From assembly GCA_900772745.1 (NCBI GenBank), contig CAAGRV010000024.1, positions 1-25,598 of the forward strand: 25,598 bases of DNA, in the 5' to 3' direction. The notes below the pieces were generated by a model. The model was not told the DNA's origin and did not search any database. It saw nothing but the letters and a program-made list of their open reading frames with translations. Shown one piece after another: positions 1-6,804 of the stretch. The stretch is from Clostridia bacterium (lineage in GTDB: Bacteria > Bacillota > Clostridia > Christensenellales > UBA3700). The position numbers and the translations under genes are program-made. The stretch's first letter is position 1. Every line of letters begins with the position of its first letter.

Positions 1-30
1 AACAAAGACGGTATCAAACACGTGCTTTAA
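1..30 (+). CDS. C-terminal end of an upstream plus-strand gene (partial)
   Basis: Frame 1 reads Asn-Lys-Asp-Gly-Ile-Lys-His-Val-Leu and then TAA at 28-30. Nine residues are too few to name the protein. The strong plus-strand terminator at 52-87, 22 bases after this stop, is the main reason to think a real plus-strand gene enters the window here. Its stop overlaps the stop of the convergent minus-strand gene (27-29). Confidence 0.5.
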   Translation, partial: NKDGIKHVL

Positions 31-806
31 TTGATATTTTGGTTGTTATCAGGGTGCGACTTGCTAGGCAGGTTGCACCTATTTTTTATCAAACAAATTG
101 CTCCAAGCACCAAGCTTATACTTGACAAGGCGAGATAATATATCCACAGCGGAGTAAGCAGTGATAGCAACAGCAAAACAAACGAAACGAAGATATATCT
201 TTTGGTATTTTTGCGGTCAAAAATGGTAGACAAGGCAAGCAAAAAAGTTTGTTTATAATAACCCTTGTATTTTTGATTTTTGGGCAAAAGGTTGGACTTT
301 TCGGCATATTTGTATATGTTTTTTAGGTCATAGAACATCAAGTTGATTTGGCAAAGTTTTTTGGATAGAGTGAGGGCATTTTTGTCTTTGGACGATGCGA
401 TGACATAGGCTTTGGAAAAGTTGTATTTTTTGCAAGTGTTGCACATAGCAACAATGCTGTCAGCCGAGATATTGCCGAATTTCAACCAAACAAATACAGG
501 GATGTTGTTCCACAGATACATATTATCTTTTTTGGTGATGGTGAGAGAGGGGGCGAGTTTTTGTACAATATCTAGGAGTTTTTCTTCGCCATTTGCGATG
601 AGATATGTAACAAAATCCGCATAGCGCATACAGTGTTTTCTTCCGCTACGGCGAGAGAAAAGATAGAGAGCGACGACCAGCCCCACCAAACAAGACATAC
701 CAATACTTATACCCAAACCTATCCTTGCGAAAGAGCAACATATCAGGCATGCAAGCATACAACAAATTATTATCCAAGTTTTGTCAATGATTGTATTCAT
801 ACGCAT
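27..806 (-). CDS. Four-helix membrane protein with a cytosolic middle domain, function unknown
   Basis: From ATG at 806 this gives 259 residues. Two hydrophobic segments lie near residues 10-26 and 30-50. A soluble middle domain of about 140 residues follows, with alternating beta/alpha character (for example a YVIASSKD strand-turn), and then two more hydrophobic segments near 200-217 and 219-240 and a polar Asn-rich tail. The middle domain recalls Mrr-like endonuclease folds seen in some clostridial membrane proteins, but I see no convincing catalytic motif, so I assign no function. The frame stays open to an ATG at 890, but that stretch reads like untranslated leader. ATG 806 and ATG 800 are both possible, and neither has a strong Shine-Dalgarno site. 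A hairpin (TTGGGTGC / GCGCCCAA) lies just upstream of 806. The gene is divergent from nadD and convergent with the gene entering from the left. Confidence 0.75.
   Translation of the reverse strand: MRMNTIIDKTWIIICCMLACLICCSFARIGLGISIGMSCLVGLVVALYLFSRRSGRKHCMRYADFVTYLIANGEEKLLDIVQKLAPSLTITKKDNMYLWNNIPVFVWLKFGNISADSIVAMCNTCKKYNFSKAYVIASSKDKNALTLSKKLCQINLMFYDLKNIYKYAEKSNLLPKNQKYKGYYKQTFLLALSTIFDRKNTKRYIFVSFVLLLLSLLTPLWIYYLALSSISLVLGAICLIKNRCNLPSKSHPDNNQNIN
52..87 (+). terminator. Rho-independent terminator of the upstream plus-strand gene
   Basis: Arms GGTGCGACTTGC (53-64) and GCAGGTTGCACC (68-79) pair over 12 positions, two of them G-T wobbles, around a three-base loop (TAG). Six T's follow at 82-87. 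The hairpin lies inside the last codons of the convergent minus-strand membrane protein, so that protein's C-terminal tail is encoded through the terminator of its neighbour. Confidence 0.85.
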
Positions 807-896
807 ATTGTTCCCACTTGGGCGCCAATTATGCACCCAATAGGCAAAAATCACGGATTTTGTGGGGAATTTTGCACGAAATATAGACATTGAGTA

Positions 897-925
897 TTGA
901 TAATATAATATTTTTGATATATAAT
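897..925 (+). promoter_or_regulatory. Sigma-A promoter of the nadD operon, predicted leaderless
   Basis: The -35 is TTGATA (897-902), then a 17-base spacer, then a perfect -10 TATAAT (920-925). The expected transcription start, about seven bases after the -10, falls on the A of the nadD ATG at 932. No Shine-Dalgarno sequence lies between promoter and ATG, which fits a leaderless mRNA. Confidence 0.8.
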
Positions 926-931
926 ATAACT

Positions 932-2068
932 ATGAAAATTGCTTTATTTGGTGGCACTTTCAATCCACCGCACAACGAACATATTTTGATGGGCAAAAAG
1001 CTACTTGCCAGTGGTTATGACCGAGTTATATTTGCGCCCAACGGCATACCACCGCACAAGGCTTGCGGAATGAGCTTTGACCACAGATTGGAGATGACCC
1101 GCCTAGCGATTGCGGGCGAGAGCAATATGCAAGTTTGCGACATTGAAAGGAATTTTCAAGGCAACAATTATAGTTACTTGATGATACCGCACTACCAAGA
1201 GCTATTTGGACAATTCGACTTCGTGATAGGTGGCGACAGCTTGATTGACTTGCACTTGTGGAAAAATCCCGACATTGTAGTTGGGCTTGTTCCGCTGGTA
1301 GTGTTCAATCGTGGCAATCGCCAAGCCGAGTTCGAGCAAGCCAAACGATATTGGGAAGATAGGGGAGCTAGGATAAGGGTCATTGACTATTTGCCTGCCG
1401 ACATATCATCGACCGAGATTCGTTTCGAGGCAAGACTAGGACTTGTCCGCAACGTTGCCAAACCCGTCCAAGAGTATATCGAAAGTCATAGTTTGTATGC
1501 TGACCAAAGTCTGTTGCAAGGAGCAAAGTTAAGCGCTGAACTTGCCGACAAACTCACCACATACATTCACGGACATAGATATTTGCACACCCTAAGCACG
1601 ACATATTATGCTTTGTATCTCAACAAAGTTTGTCATCTAGGACTGGACACACACAAGATTTTGCTGGCAGGTATGCTACACGATTGTGCCAAGGGCGGAG
1701 CGAATATTCAAGACCCGACTATTCCTACCGACAGCATCAACACGCCGGTATGGCATCAGTTTGCTGGATATGTGCGAGCAAAAAACGAGTTTTGTATTAC
1801 TGACGACGAAGTGCTGGACGCTATTCGCTACCATACGACAGCCAAGCCCGATATGAGTACGCTATCTCGCCTAATTTGTATGGCGGATATGCTGGAAGAA
1901 ACTCGTGATTATCCTCAGGTGGTCGAGCTTAGACGGATTGCAGAGAGCAATTTTGACCAAGGTTTTGTATCAAGCATACAATACCAACACCAATATTTGA
2001 CAACCAAAAATACACCAATCTATCCATTGACACAACAAGCGGTAGATTACTATACAAAAAGGAGCTAG
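932..2068 (+). CDS. nadD-yqeK: Fused nicotinate-mononucleotide adenylyltransferase (NadD) and YqeK HD-domain hydrolase
   Basis: The protein has 378 residues in two domains. Residues 1-190 are NadD, which adenylates nicotinate mononucleotide to deamido-NAD. The nucleotide-binding motif GGTFNPPHNEH is at 7-17 and the second motif ISSTEIR at 158-164. Residues 205-378 are a YqeK-type HD hydrolase; the family cleaves Ap4A symmetrically into two ADP. H219, the H250-D251 pair in MLHDCAK, H301 in YHTT and D319 in MADMLE fit its metal-binding pattern. These two proteins are usually separate neighbouring genes; fused forms are known in mollicutes and some other Firmicutes. The usual motif ending xGH is NEH here. 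ATG 932 is chosen over in-frame 890 because the NadD fold starts at MKIALFGG and the promoter places its start here. The gene is one base upstream of rsfS. Confidence 0.93.
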   Translation: MKIALFGGTFNPPHNEHILMGKKLLASGYDRVIFAPNGIPPHKACGMSFDHRLEMTRLAIAGESNMQVCDIERNFQGNNYSYLMIPHYQELFGQFDFVIGGDSLIDLHLWKNPDIVVGLVPLVVFNRGNRQAEFEQAKRYWEDRGARIRVIDYLPADISSTEIRFEARLGLVRNVAKPVQEYIESHSLYADQSLLQGAKLSAELADKLTTYIHGHRYLHTLSTTYYALYLNKVCHLGLDTHKILLAGMLHDCAKGGANIQDPTIPTDSINTPVWHQFAGYVRAKNEFCITDDEVLDAIRYHTTAKPDMSTLSRLICMADMLEETRDYPQVVELRRIAESNFDQGFVSSIQYQHQYLTTKNTPIYPLTQQAVDYYTKRS

Positions 2069-2069
2069 A

Positions 2070-2417
2070 ATGGAACTCAATTTAACACAAGAAATTTGCA
2101 AAGTTTTGGACATGAGAAAGGGACAAAACATTGCTATTGTCAACATAGGTCATCGCACAATCATTGCTGACCAATTTATTATTTGCAGTGGTAGATCAAC
2201 TACCCAAGTCAAAGCACTTGCCAACTATGTCGAAGACGAACTGGCAAAACTAGGCGTAGAGCCACTCCGTACCGAGGGCAAAAGCGAGGGAAGATGGGCA
2301 GTCATCGACTATGGCGATGTTATCGTGCATGTTTTCCACGAAGAAACTCGCAAGCTTTACACTTTGGAAGAGTTGTGGAGCGACGGAACAAACGTAGAAT
2401 ATTACAACGCCGACTAG
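2070..2417 (+). CDS. rsfS: Ribosome silencing factor RsfS (Iojap/YqeL family)
   Basis: RsfS binds uL14 on the large ribosomal subunit and blocks joining with the small subunit, lowering translation in starvation. The 115-residue length is typical. Family features are visible: the DMRKGQNIAIVNI-like start, the DQFIICSGRS segment near residues 31-40, the GKSEGRWAVIDYGDVIVHVF core near 65-85 and the terminal Y-LEELW. The Shine-Dalgarno AAGGAG overlaps the end of the nadD-yqeK gene, so translation is probably coupled. The nadD-yqeK-rsfS order is the standard Firmicutes arrangement. Confidence 0.95.
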   Translation: MELNLTQEICKVLDMRKGQNIAIVNIGHRTIIADQFIICSGRSTTQVKALANYVEDELAKLGVEPLRTEGKSEGRWAVIDYGDVIVHVFHEETRKLYTLEELWSDGTNVEYYNAD

Positions 2418-2450
2418 TATAATTTGAGCATATTTGCACACAACCTTGTT

Positions 2451-2903
2451 ATGAAAACAATGGTTATGTGTATGTATGTAGCAACTTTGCTTGCAAGTGG
2501 AGTGGAGAGTGACATCGAACAAATGGTCGCTACCAATCCACTTGTCGAGAATGTTTATTGTGTAGTGGCTGACGATCAGGCGCTTGTCGCCATTGCGACC
2601 AAACCTATATTTTCTCGTACAGAGCGGTATAGGTTGGTACAAAGCATCGAGCAGGCAGTCCAACAACAATTTGGTTTGATTGCCCACGTAAGTATGGATT
2701 ATGACATTATTTACCAGACAATCAAACTCAAAAAGCAACAACAAATACCCCCAAATGTTGTCCAAGAACTGATAGAAAACAGTAAAAGGCGGAGAAATTA
2801 TGAAGATATGCGACCTTATACAAGACAAGAAAATGGGCAAAGCCTTATCCAAAGCACAGATAGAATTTTGGATAAATGGTATTATGAATGGCAGTATAGC
2901 TGA
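2451..2903 (+). CDS. Small protein with a YhcN/YlaJ-like domain, overlapping pdp
   Basis: From ATG 2451 this gives 150 residues. It starts with a short hydrophobic stretch (about residues 2-19) that could be a weak signal peptide; there is no clear lipobox. Residues 20-95 resemble the YhcN/YlaJ sporulation lipoprotein domain: a helix (SDIEQMV), the NPLVENVYCVVADDQALVAI strand pair, an RYRLVQSIEQAV helix, and an AHVSMDYDI strand close to the family's VyVS ending. A Lys/Arg-rich region follows. The last 34 codons overlap the pdp gene in another frame, and their product is low in similarity to anything I know. No good Shine-Dalgarno precedes 2451. A TTG at 2424 is an alternative start. The family call is by eye and tentative. 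Confidence 0.5.
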   Translation: MKTMVMCMYVATLLASGVESDIEQMVATNPLVENVYCVVADDQALVAIATKPIFSRTERYRLVQSIEQAVQQQFGLIAHVSMDYDIIYQTIKLKKQQQIPPNVVQELIENSKRRRNYEDMRPYTRQENGQSLIQSTDRILDKWYYEWQYS

Positions 2904-4089
2904 CTATCAAACGTCGGCTTTGCTGATGGCAATCGTACTCAAAGGTATGACGGACGAAGAGTCCACTTATCTTACACTTGCTATGGCGCACAGCGGTGAT
3001 ATGCTTGACCTGTCCCCATATGGCGACAAGAGCGTTGACAAACACAGCTCAGGCGGTGTGGGCGACAGCACAACGTTCGTAGTGCTCCCTATTGTTGTTG
3101 CGTGCGGTATGATTGGCGCAAAGATGAGTGGCAGAGGACTTGGACACACTGGCGGAACTCTCGACAAGTTGGAGGCTATCCACGGCGTGAGCGTAGACAT
3201 TTCGCCCGACAGGTTTTATCAACAAGTCAATGATATTGGCATAGTTGTGGCGGGTCAGTCCAAGGACGTTTGTCCCGCTGACAAAAAGCTTTATGCGCTG
3301 AGAGACGTGACGGCTACGATAGATAGCATACCGCTCATAGCGTCGTCTATTATGTCCAAGAAGTTGTCCGCAGGTGCGCACAATATTGTGCTGGATGTCA
3401 AGTGTGGCAGAGGGGCATTTATGCCTACTTTGGACAAGGCAAGAACGCTGGCTAAACTGATGGTGAACATAGGCAAAAAAGCTGGCAAAAATATCCGAGC
3501 AGTCATCACCAATATGGACTATCCGCTCAGCGATTATGTGGGCAACAGCCTCGAAGTTTTCGGCGCTATCGAAGTGCTCCAAAACAAGTCCAAGGGCAAT
3601 TTGTACCAAGTTTCTGTCGACCTTGCGACCAACTTGTTGCAGACGGCTGGCGAAGAAAATGCTCGCCAAAAGGTGATAGAAAGTTTGGAAAACGGCTCTG
3701 CATACGACAAGTTTGTCCAAATGGTCAAGTACCAAGGCGGAGAAGAAGAGTATCTAGACGAGCCAACCAAATTGCTTGCATGCAAATTTACTTATGACAT
3801 AGTTGCCACTACCAGTGGATATGTGCAAGATATTGACGCTATGCAAGTTGCTCGCGTGGTATGCGACATGGGTGGCGGTAGAAAAATGGTAGGCGACAGC
3901 ATCGACTATCAAGTAGGCGTAAAACTTGCCAAAAACGTAGGCGACAGGGTGAGCAAAGGCGAAGTTTTGGCAACAATGTATTGCACCAAAGACTTGCACG
4001 TAGCACTTGCCGCTGACCTACAACAAGCATTCAAAATAACCAAAGAAAAGGTGGACAAACCACACCTAATACTCGATATAGTGAGGTAA
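2800..4089 (+). CDS. pdp: Pyrimidine-nucleoside phosphorylase
   Basis: The enzyme splits uridine, thymidine or deoxyuridine with phosphate to free base and (deoxy)ribose-1-phosphate. Its 429 residues match the family. The N-terminal helical domain begins MKICDLIQDKKMGKAL, exactly where family members start, which supports ATG 2800 with its GGAG site. The phosphate-binding loop KHSSGGVGD is at 81-89 and the segment SGRGLGHTGGTLDKLE at 110-124. R168, S183 and K187 (LRDVT, SSIMSKK) fit the base-binding residues. The usual small residue in the DVK-GxGAFM segment is Arg here (CGRGAFM, 202-208), a mild oddity. The gene is followed after two bases by deoC, whose substrate derives from its deoxyribose-1-phosphate product. 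Its start lies 104 bases inside the upstream ORF. Confidence 0.95.
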   Translation: MKICDLIQDKKMGKALSKAQIEFWINGIMNGSIADYQTSALLMAIVLKGMTDEESTYLTLAMAHSGDMLDLSPYGDKSVDKHSSGGVGDSTTFVVLPIVVACGMIGAKMSGRGLGHTGGTLDKLEAIHGVSVDISPDRFYQQVNDIGIVVAGQSKDVCPADKKLYALRDVTATIDSIPLIASSIMSKKLSAGAHNIVLDVKCGRGAFMPTLDKARTLAKLMVNIGKKAGKNIRAVITNMDYPLSDYVGNSLEVFGAIEVLQNKSKGNLYQVSVDLATNLLQTAGEENARQKVIESLENGSAYDKFVQMVKYQGGEEEYLDEPTKLLACKFTYDIVATTSGYVQDIDAMQVARVVCDMGGGRKMVGDSIDYQVGVKLAKNVGDRVSKGEVLATMYCTKDLHVALAADLQQAFKITKEKVDKPHLILDIVR

Positions 4090-4091
4090 TT

Positions 4092-4730
4092 ATGAAAATC
4101 AACAAATACATAGATCATACAATTTTGAAACCACAAGCCACCAAGGCTGACATATACAAACTTTGCGCCGAGGCAAAACAATATGATTTTGCTTCCGTGT
4201 GCGTCAATGCGTGTTGGGTAGAGTATGCCAAAGAGCTACTCGCTGGCACGGACATAAATGTAGCTTGTGTTGTCGGTTTTCCGTTGGGGGCAACCACCAC
4301 CGCAACCAAAGTTTTCGAGAGCGTGGAGGCTGTCAAAAAAGGAGCGACGGAGATTGATATGGTGCTCAACATAGGCAAAATGAAAGACGGCGATTATGAT
4401 TTTGTATCGGGCGACATTCTCGAAGTAGTAAAGCAAAGCGGAGCAGTAGTCAAAGTTATACTCGAAACTTGCTTGCTGACCAAGGAAGAAATTGCCATGG
4501 CAACTCGCCTAGCCGTCCAAGCGGGCGCACATTTTGTCAAGACCTCGACGGGATTTAGCACGGGCGGTGCAACTGTCGAAGACGTGGAGATTATGAAAGC
4601 CAACTGTGGCAATGCACGTATCAAAGCAAGTGGCGGAATTCGTGATTATGCCACCGCAATGGCGATGATAAATGCAGGCGCTACAAGACTGGGCACTAGC
4701 AGTTCGATTGCTATCGTAGAGCACAAATAA
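4092..4730 (+). CDS. deoC: Deoxyribose-phosphate aldolase
   Basis: DeoC cleaves 2-deoxyribose-5-phosphate into glyceraldehyde-3-phosphate and acetaldehyde through a lysine Schiff base. The 212 residues form a complete TIM barrel. The Schiff-base lysine is K150 in FVKTSTGF, the second active-site lysine K178 in IKASGGIR, and the acidic residue D89 in EIDMVLN. GAGGTAATT precedes the ATG, two bases after pdp. With pdp it forms a short deoxynucleoside salvage route that feeds glycolysis. No phosphopentomutase gene is present here, so the link between the two steps must come from elsewhere. Confidence 0.96.
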   Translation: MKINKYIDHTILKPQATKADIYKLCAEAKQYDFASVCVNACWVEYAKELLAGTDINVACVVGFPLGATTTATKVFESVEAVKKGATEIDMVLNIGKMKDGDYDFVSGDILEVVKQSGAVVKVILETCLLTKEEIAMATRLAVQAGAHFVKTSTGFSTGGATVEDVEIMKANCGNARIKASGGIRDYATAMAMINAGATRLGTSSSIAIVEHK

Positions 4731-4863
4731 GCTTTTTAGGTGCTATCCAAAATACGCAAAAGCAATCCAAGCTTTATGCTCATTGAAGTTGCAAAGCAAC
4801 GCAATATTCTGAGCTTTTGTGCGAAAACAAACCACAATAGGCAGTAAACAAAAATAGTTGTAA

Positions 4864-4893
4864 AAAATCCCCACCATTTTTGGTGGGGATTTT
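4864..4893. terminator. Bidirectional terminator between deoC and ribU
   Basis: TCCCCACCA (4868-4876) and TGGTGGGGA (4881-4889) pair perfectly around TTTT, and A-tract/T-tract flanks extend the stem to 4864 and 4893. Read rightward it ends in a short T run for deoC. Read leftward it ends in six T's, 40 bases after ribU. The 4731-4863 spacer shows nothing else I can support. Confidence 0.85.
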
Positions 4894-4933
4894 GGATATA
4901 TTCTTTATGAGTTTTATTTGTTAGTTTTTGTTG

Positions 4934-5641
4934 TTAGTTGTTTTTGTCAGCGTCGCTTGGTGCTGATTGTTCGCCATTTGACGAGTTGTTCAAAGTGCAG
5001 TTGTATTCGCCATTTTGGCTTGCAGTGCATTTGATTTTGCTTTTGCGGTTGTAGCCTTTGATGATAGGTGACAGACGCTTATAAAGCAAGAATGTGATGA
5101 TAGAAGAAATCAAACCTTTGCACAGAGTGAGTGGCAAGTTGAATATTGCCAAAGCTTTCCACAAGCTGTCGCCCACACTAGGCAAAATAGCATTGTACAT
5201 ACCAAGAATTGCTTGTTTTGGAATGATATTGTAATACACTGGATAGGTGATGAAGTAGTTGGTCAACATACTAAGTCCAGCCATACACACGGTGCCCACC
5301 AACGAGCCAATGATTGCACCTTTGAGTGTGGTATCCTTGCGATAAATAAGTCCCGCTGACACTACGAGAATAGAGCCAAGCATAATGTTGCACAGCTCTC
5401 CAACGCCCGATGATACGGTGGTAGATAGAGCTACCGTTTCGGTGAAAGCGACCACCAAAAAACCAGATAGCGGACCTAGCGCATAAGCCGAAATCAATGC
5501 AGGTGTGAGTGAAAAGTCGAATTTTAGGAATGATGGCAAGAATGGCAAGCCAAATTCCAAAAAACGTAATACGGTTGCTACAGCTGCCATAACGGCAGTA
5601 ACGGCAAGAAATCTTGCCTTCGAAATAGAATAATTTTTCAT
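4934..5641 (-). CDS. ribU: Riboflavin transporter substrate-binding subunit (ECF S component RibU)
   Basis: RibU is the membrane S component that binds riboflavin and works with a shared ECF energising module (EcfA, EcfA', EcfT), none of which is encoded here. The protein has 235 residues and about six hydrophobic segments within residues 1-195. The family-like N-terminal region ARFLAVTAVMAAVATVLRFL is followed by KFDFSLTPALI, the usual position of the S-component loop after helix 1. The FMN riboswitch directly upstream makes the substrate assignment firm. ATG 5641 follows GGAAGG at ideal distance; the open frame further upstream is riboswitch. The last 40 or so residues are a polar Asn/Ser/Lys tail that most RibU proteins lack. 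It is a single-gene transcript ending at the 4864-4893 terminator. Confidence 0.93.
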   Translation of the reverse strand: MKNYSISKARFLAVTAVMAAVATVLRFLEFGLPFLPSFLKFDFSLTPALISAYALGPLSGFLVVAFTETVALSTTVSSGVGELCNIMLGSILVVSAGLIYRKDTTLKGAIIGSLVGTVCMAGLSMLTNYFITYPVYYNIIPKQAILGMYNAILPSVGDSLWKALAIFNLPLTLCKGLISSIITFLLYKRLSPIIKGYNRKSKIKCTASQNGEYNCTLNNSSNGEQSAPSDADKNN

Positions 5642-5648
5642 AATACCT

Positions 5649-5765
5649 TCCTTTCTCATCCAGACTATACTGTCGGTATAGGAATTGCACCTATTCGGCA
5701 TTGCTAAGTTTTGCAATGTTTGTGGACTATACCACCGGTGGGGAATTGCGCCCGCCCTCAAAGAA
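5649..5765 (-). promoter_or_regulatory. FMN riboswitch (RFN element)
   Basis: The minus strand carries the conserved blocks GAGGGCGGG, ATTCCCCACCGGTGGTATAG, a variable hairpin (ATTGC / GCAAT), CCGACAGTATAGTC and TGGATGAGAAAGGA. P1 forms from TTCTTT (5765-5760) and AAAGGA (5654-5649). The P1 3' strand overlaps the ribU Shine-Dalgarno GGAAGG (5651-5646), so FMN binding should hide the ribosome site directly. I see no terminator hairpin between aptamer and start, which points to control of translation. Confidence 0.95.
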
Positions 5766-5779
5766 TATATTCTTTATAA

Positions 5780-5808
5780 ATTATAAAACAATTGCAAAAG
5801 ATAGTCAA
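5780..5808 (-). promoter_or_regulatory. Sigma-A promoter of ribU
   Basis: On the minus strand, -35 TTGACT (5808-5803), a 17-base spacer and -10 TATAAT (5785-5780). Transcription should start near 5773, just before the riboswitch. It overlaps the divergent tsaE promoter over 5792-5808. Confidence 0.85.
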
Positions 5809-5820
5809 GTATAATATAAT
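5792..5820 (+). promoter_or_regulatory. Sigma-A promoter of the tsaE operon, predicted leaderless
   Basis: -35 TTGCAA (5792-5797), a 17-base spacer and -10 TATAAT (5815-5820). The expected start is at about 5827-5828, on the A of the tsaE ATG. It shares 17 bases with the opposing ribU promoter, so one polymerase should exclude the other. Confidence 0.75.
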
Positions 5821-5827
5821 AATGGAT

Positions 5828-6229
5828 ATGATAGAATATTCTCACAGCGTACAACAAACTTATGACATAGCCAGTCGCATAGCCAATTCGCTCCAAGGCG
5901 GTGAAATTATTTTGCTAAATGGCGATTTGGGAGCAGGCAAGACCACTTTTACCAAGGGGCTAGCTTTGGCACTTGGTATCCAAGAAAATATCACTTCACC
6001 TACATTTACTTTTATGAAAAGTTATGAAGGGGGCAGATTGCCATTGTACCACTTTGATATGTACAGGGTGAGTGACGAAGACGAGTTGTACGAGCTAGGG
6101 CTCAATGACTATCTTTATATGAATGGCGTATGCGTGATAGAGTGGAACAAGTTTAGCGAAATCCAATCACCCATCATCATCAATATCAAAACAATAGACG
6201 AAAACACAAGGGAAATAGAGATAAAATGA
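5828..6229 (+). CDS. tsaE: tRNA threonylcarbamoyladenosine biosynthesis ATPase TsaE
   Basis: TsaE is the ATPase of the TsaB-TsaD-TsaE complex that makes t6A37 in tRNAs decoding ANN codons. In 133 residues it has the Walker A motif GDLGAGKT (32-39), the switch segment SPTF (57-60), HFDMYR (75-80) and VIEW (103-106), all in the usual order. Upstream in-frame ATG 5822 and TTG 5792 are rejected: the predicted transcript starts at 5827-5828, and ATG 5828 gives the family's usual distance to Walker A. There is no Shine-Dalgarno site. It overlaps tsaB by four bases (ATGA). Confidence 0.94.
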   Translation: MIEYSHSVQQTYDIASRIANSLQGGEIILLNGDLGAGKTTFTKGLALALGIQENITSPTFTFMKSYEGGRLPLYHFDMYRVSDEDELYELGLNDYLYMNGVCVIEWNKFSEIQSPIIINIKTIDENTREIEIK

Positions 6230-6804
6230 ACATTTTGGCAATAGATAGTGTAAGTGACGAATTGGTAGTATGTGGTAGTTGTGGTGACAATATCCAAGTC
6301 CGCACAAGCGTTGGCAACAAAAAGCACAACAGTGCAATTTTGCCACTTGTGGACGAAGTTGTTGACGCACTTGGCATAACGCTCCAAGACATTGATTTTA
6401 TAGGTTGTGTGATAGGCGCAGGCTCGTTTACGGGTATCAGAATTGGCATTGCTACTTGCAAGGCTTTGTCCACCGCGCTATCCAAGCCATGTGTAGCCAT
6501 CACTTCATTTGAAGAAATGGCGTATGACAGCACTGGCAAGTTTATCACAGCCATAGATTGTCGCCATGACGAGTTTTATACCGCAACTTTTGACGGAAGT
6601 TGGCGAAATTTTGTCGGTTTTGGCATAATGACCAAAGATATGTTGAATGAAAGCAAAGATTTGGTCATATATAAGAATAAGCCATCTAGCGCAGAGCACT
6701 TGATCGGTATCGTGAGAGCCAAAGCGGAGAGCGGAAATCTTGGTACTCTCGAGCCTTTGTATCTCAAAAAATCTCAAGCAGAGCGTGAGAAAGATGGAGA
6801 ATAA
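6226..6804 (+). CDS. tsaB: t6A biosynthesis protein TsaB
   Basis: TsaB is the ASKHA-fold scaffold partner of TsaD in t6A formation. The protein has 192 residues, slightly short for the family (often about 220-240). It begins MNILAIDS, the usual first strand, and has the signature GAGSFTGIRIG near residues 66-76 (usually G-P-G-SFTG). The end YLKKSQAEREKD matches the typical Y-R-Pro/Lys-SqAE-r tail. tsaE, tsaB and rimI form the standard cluster; tsaD, the catalytic partner, is not in this window. Confidence 0.92.
   Translation: MNILAIDSVSDELVVCGSCGDNIQVRTSVGNKKHNSAILPLVDEVVDALGITLQDIDFIGCVIGAGSFTGIRIGIATCKALSTALSKPCVAITSFEEMAYDSTGKFITAIDCRHDEFYTATFDGSWRNFVGFGIMTKDMLNESKDLVIYKNKPSSAEHLIGIVRAKAESGNLGTLEPLYLKKSQAEREKDGE

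Noticed and set aside
890..931. Upstream in-frame start for nadD at 890
   Set aside because: It lies before the promoter -35 and adds residues without family similarity; the fold starts at ATG 932.
2250..2852. Minus-strand open frame of 200 codons across rsfS and the YhcN-like ORF
   Set aside because: Antisense to rsfS, a firm gene, and to a plus-strand ORF; no promoter or domain.
3049..3735. Minus-strand open frame of 228 codons
   Set aside because: Antisense to the conserved core of pdp; no independent support.
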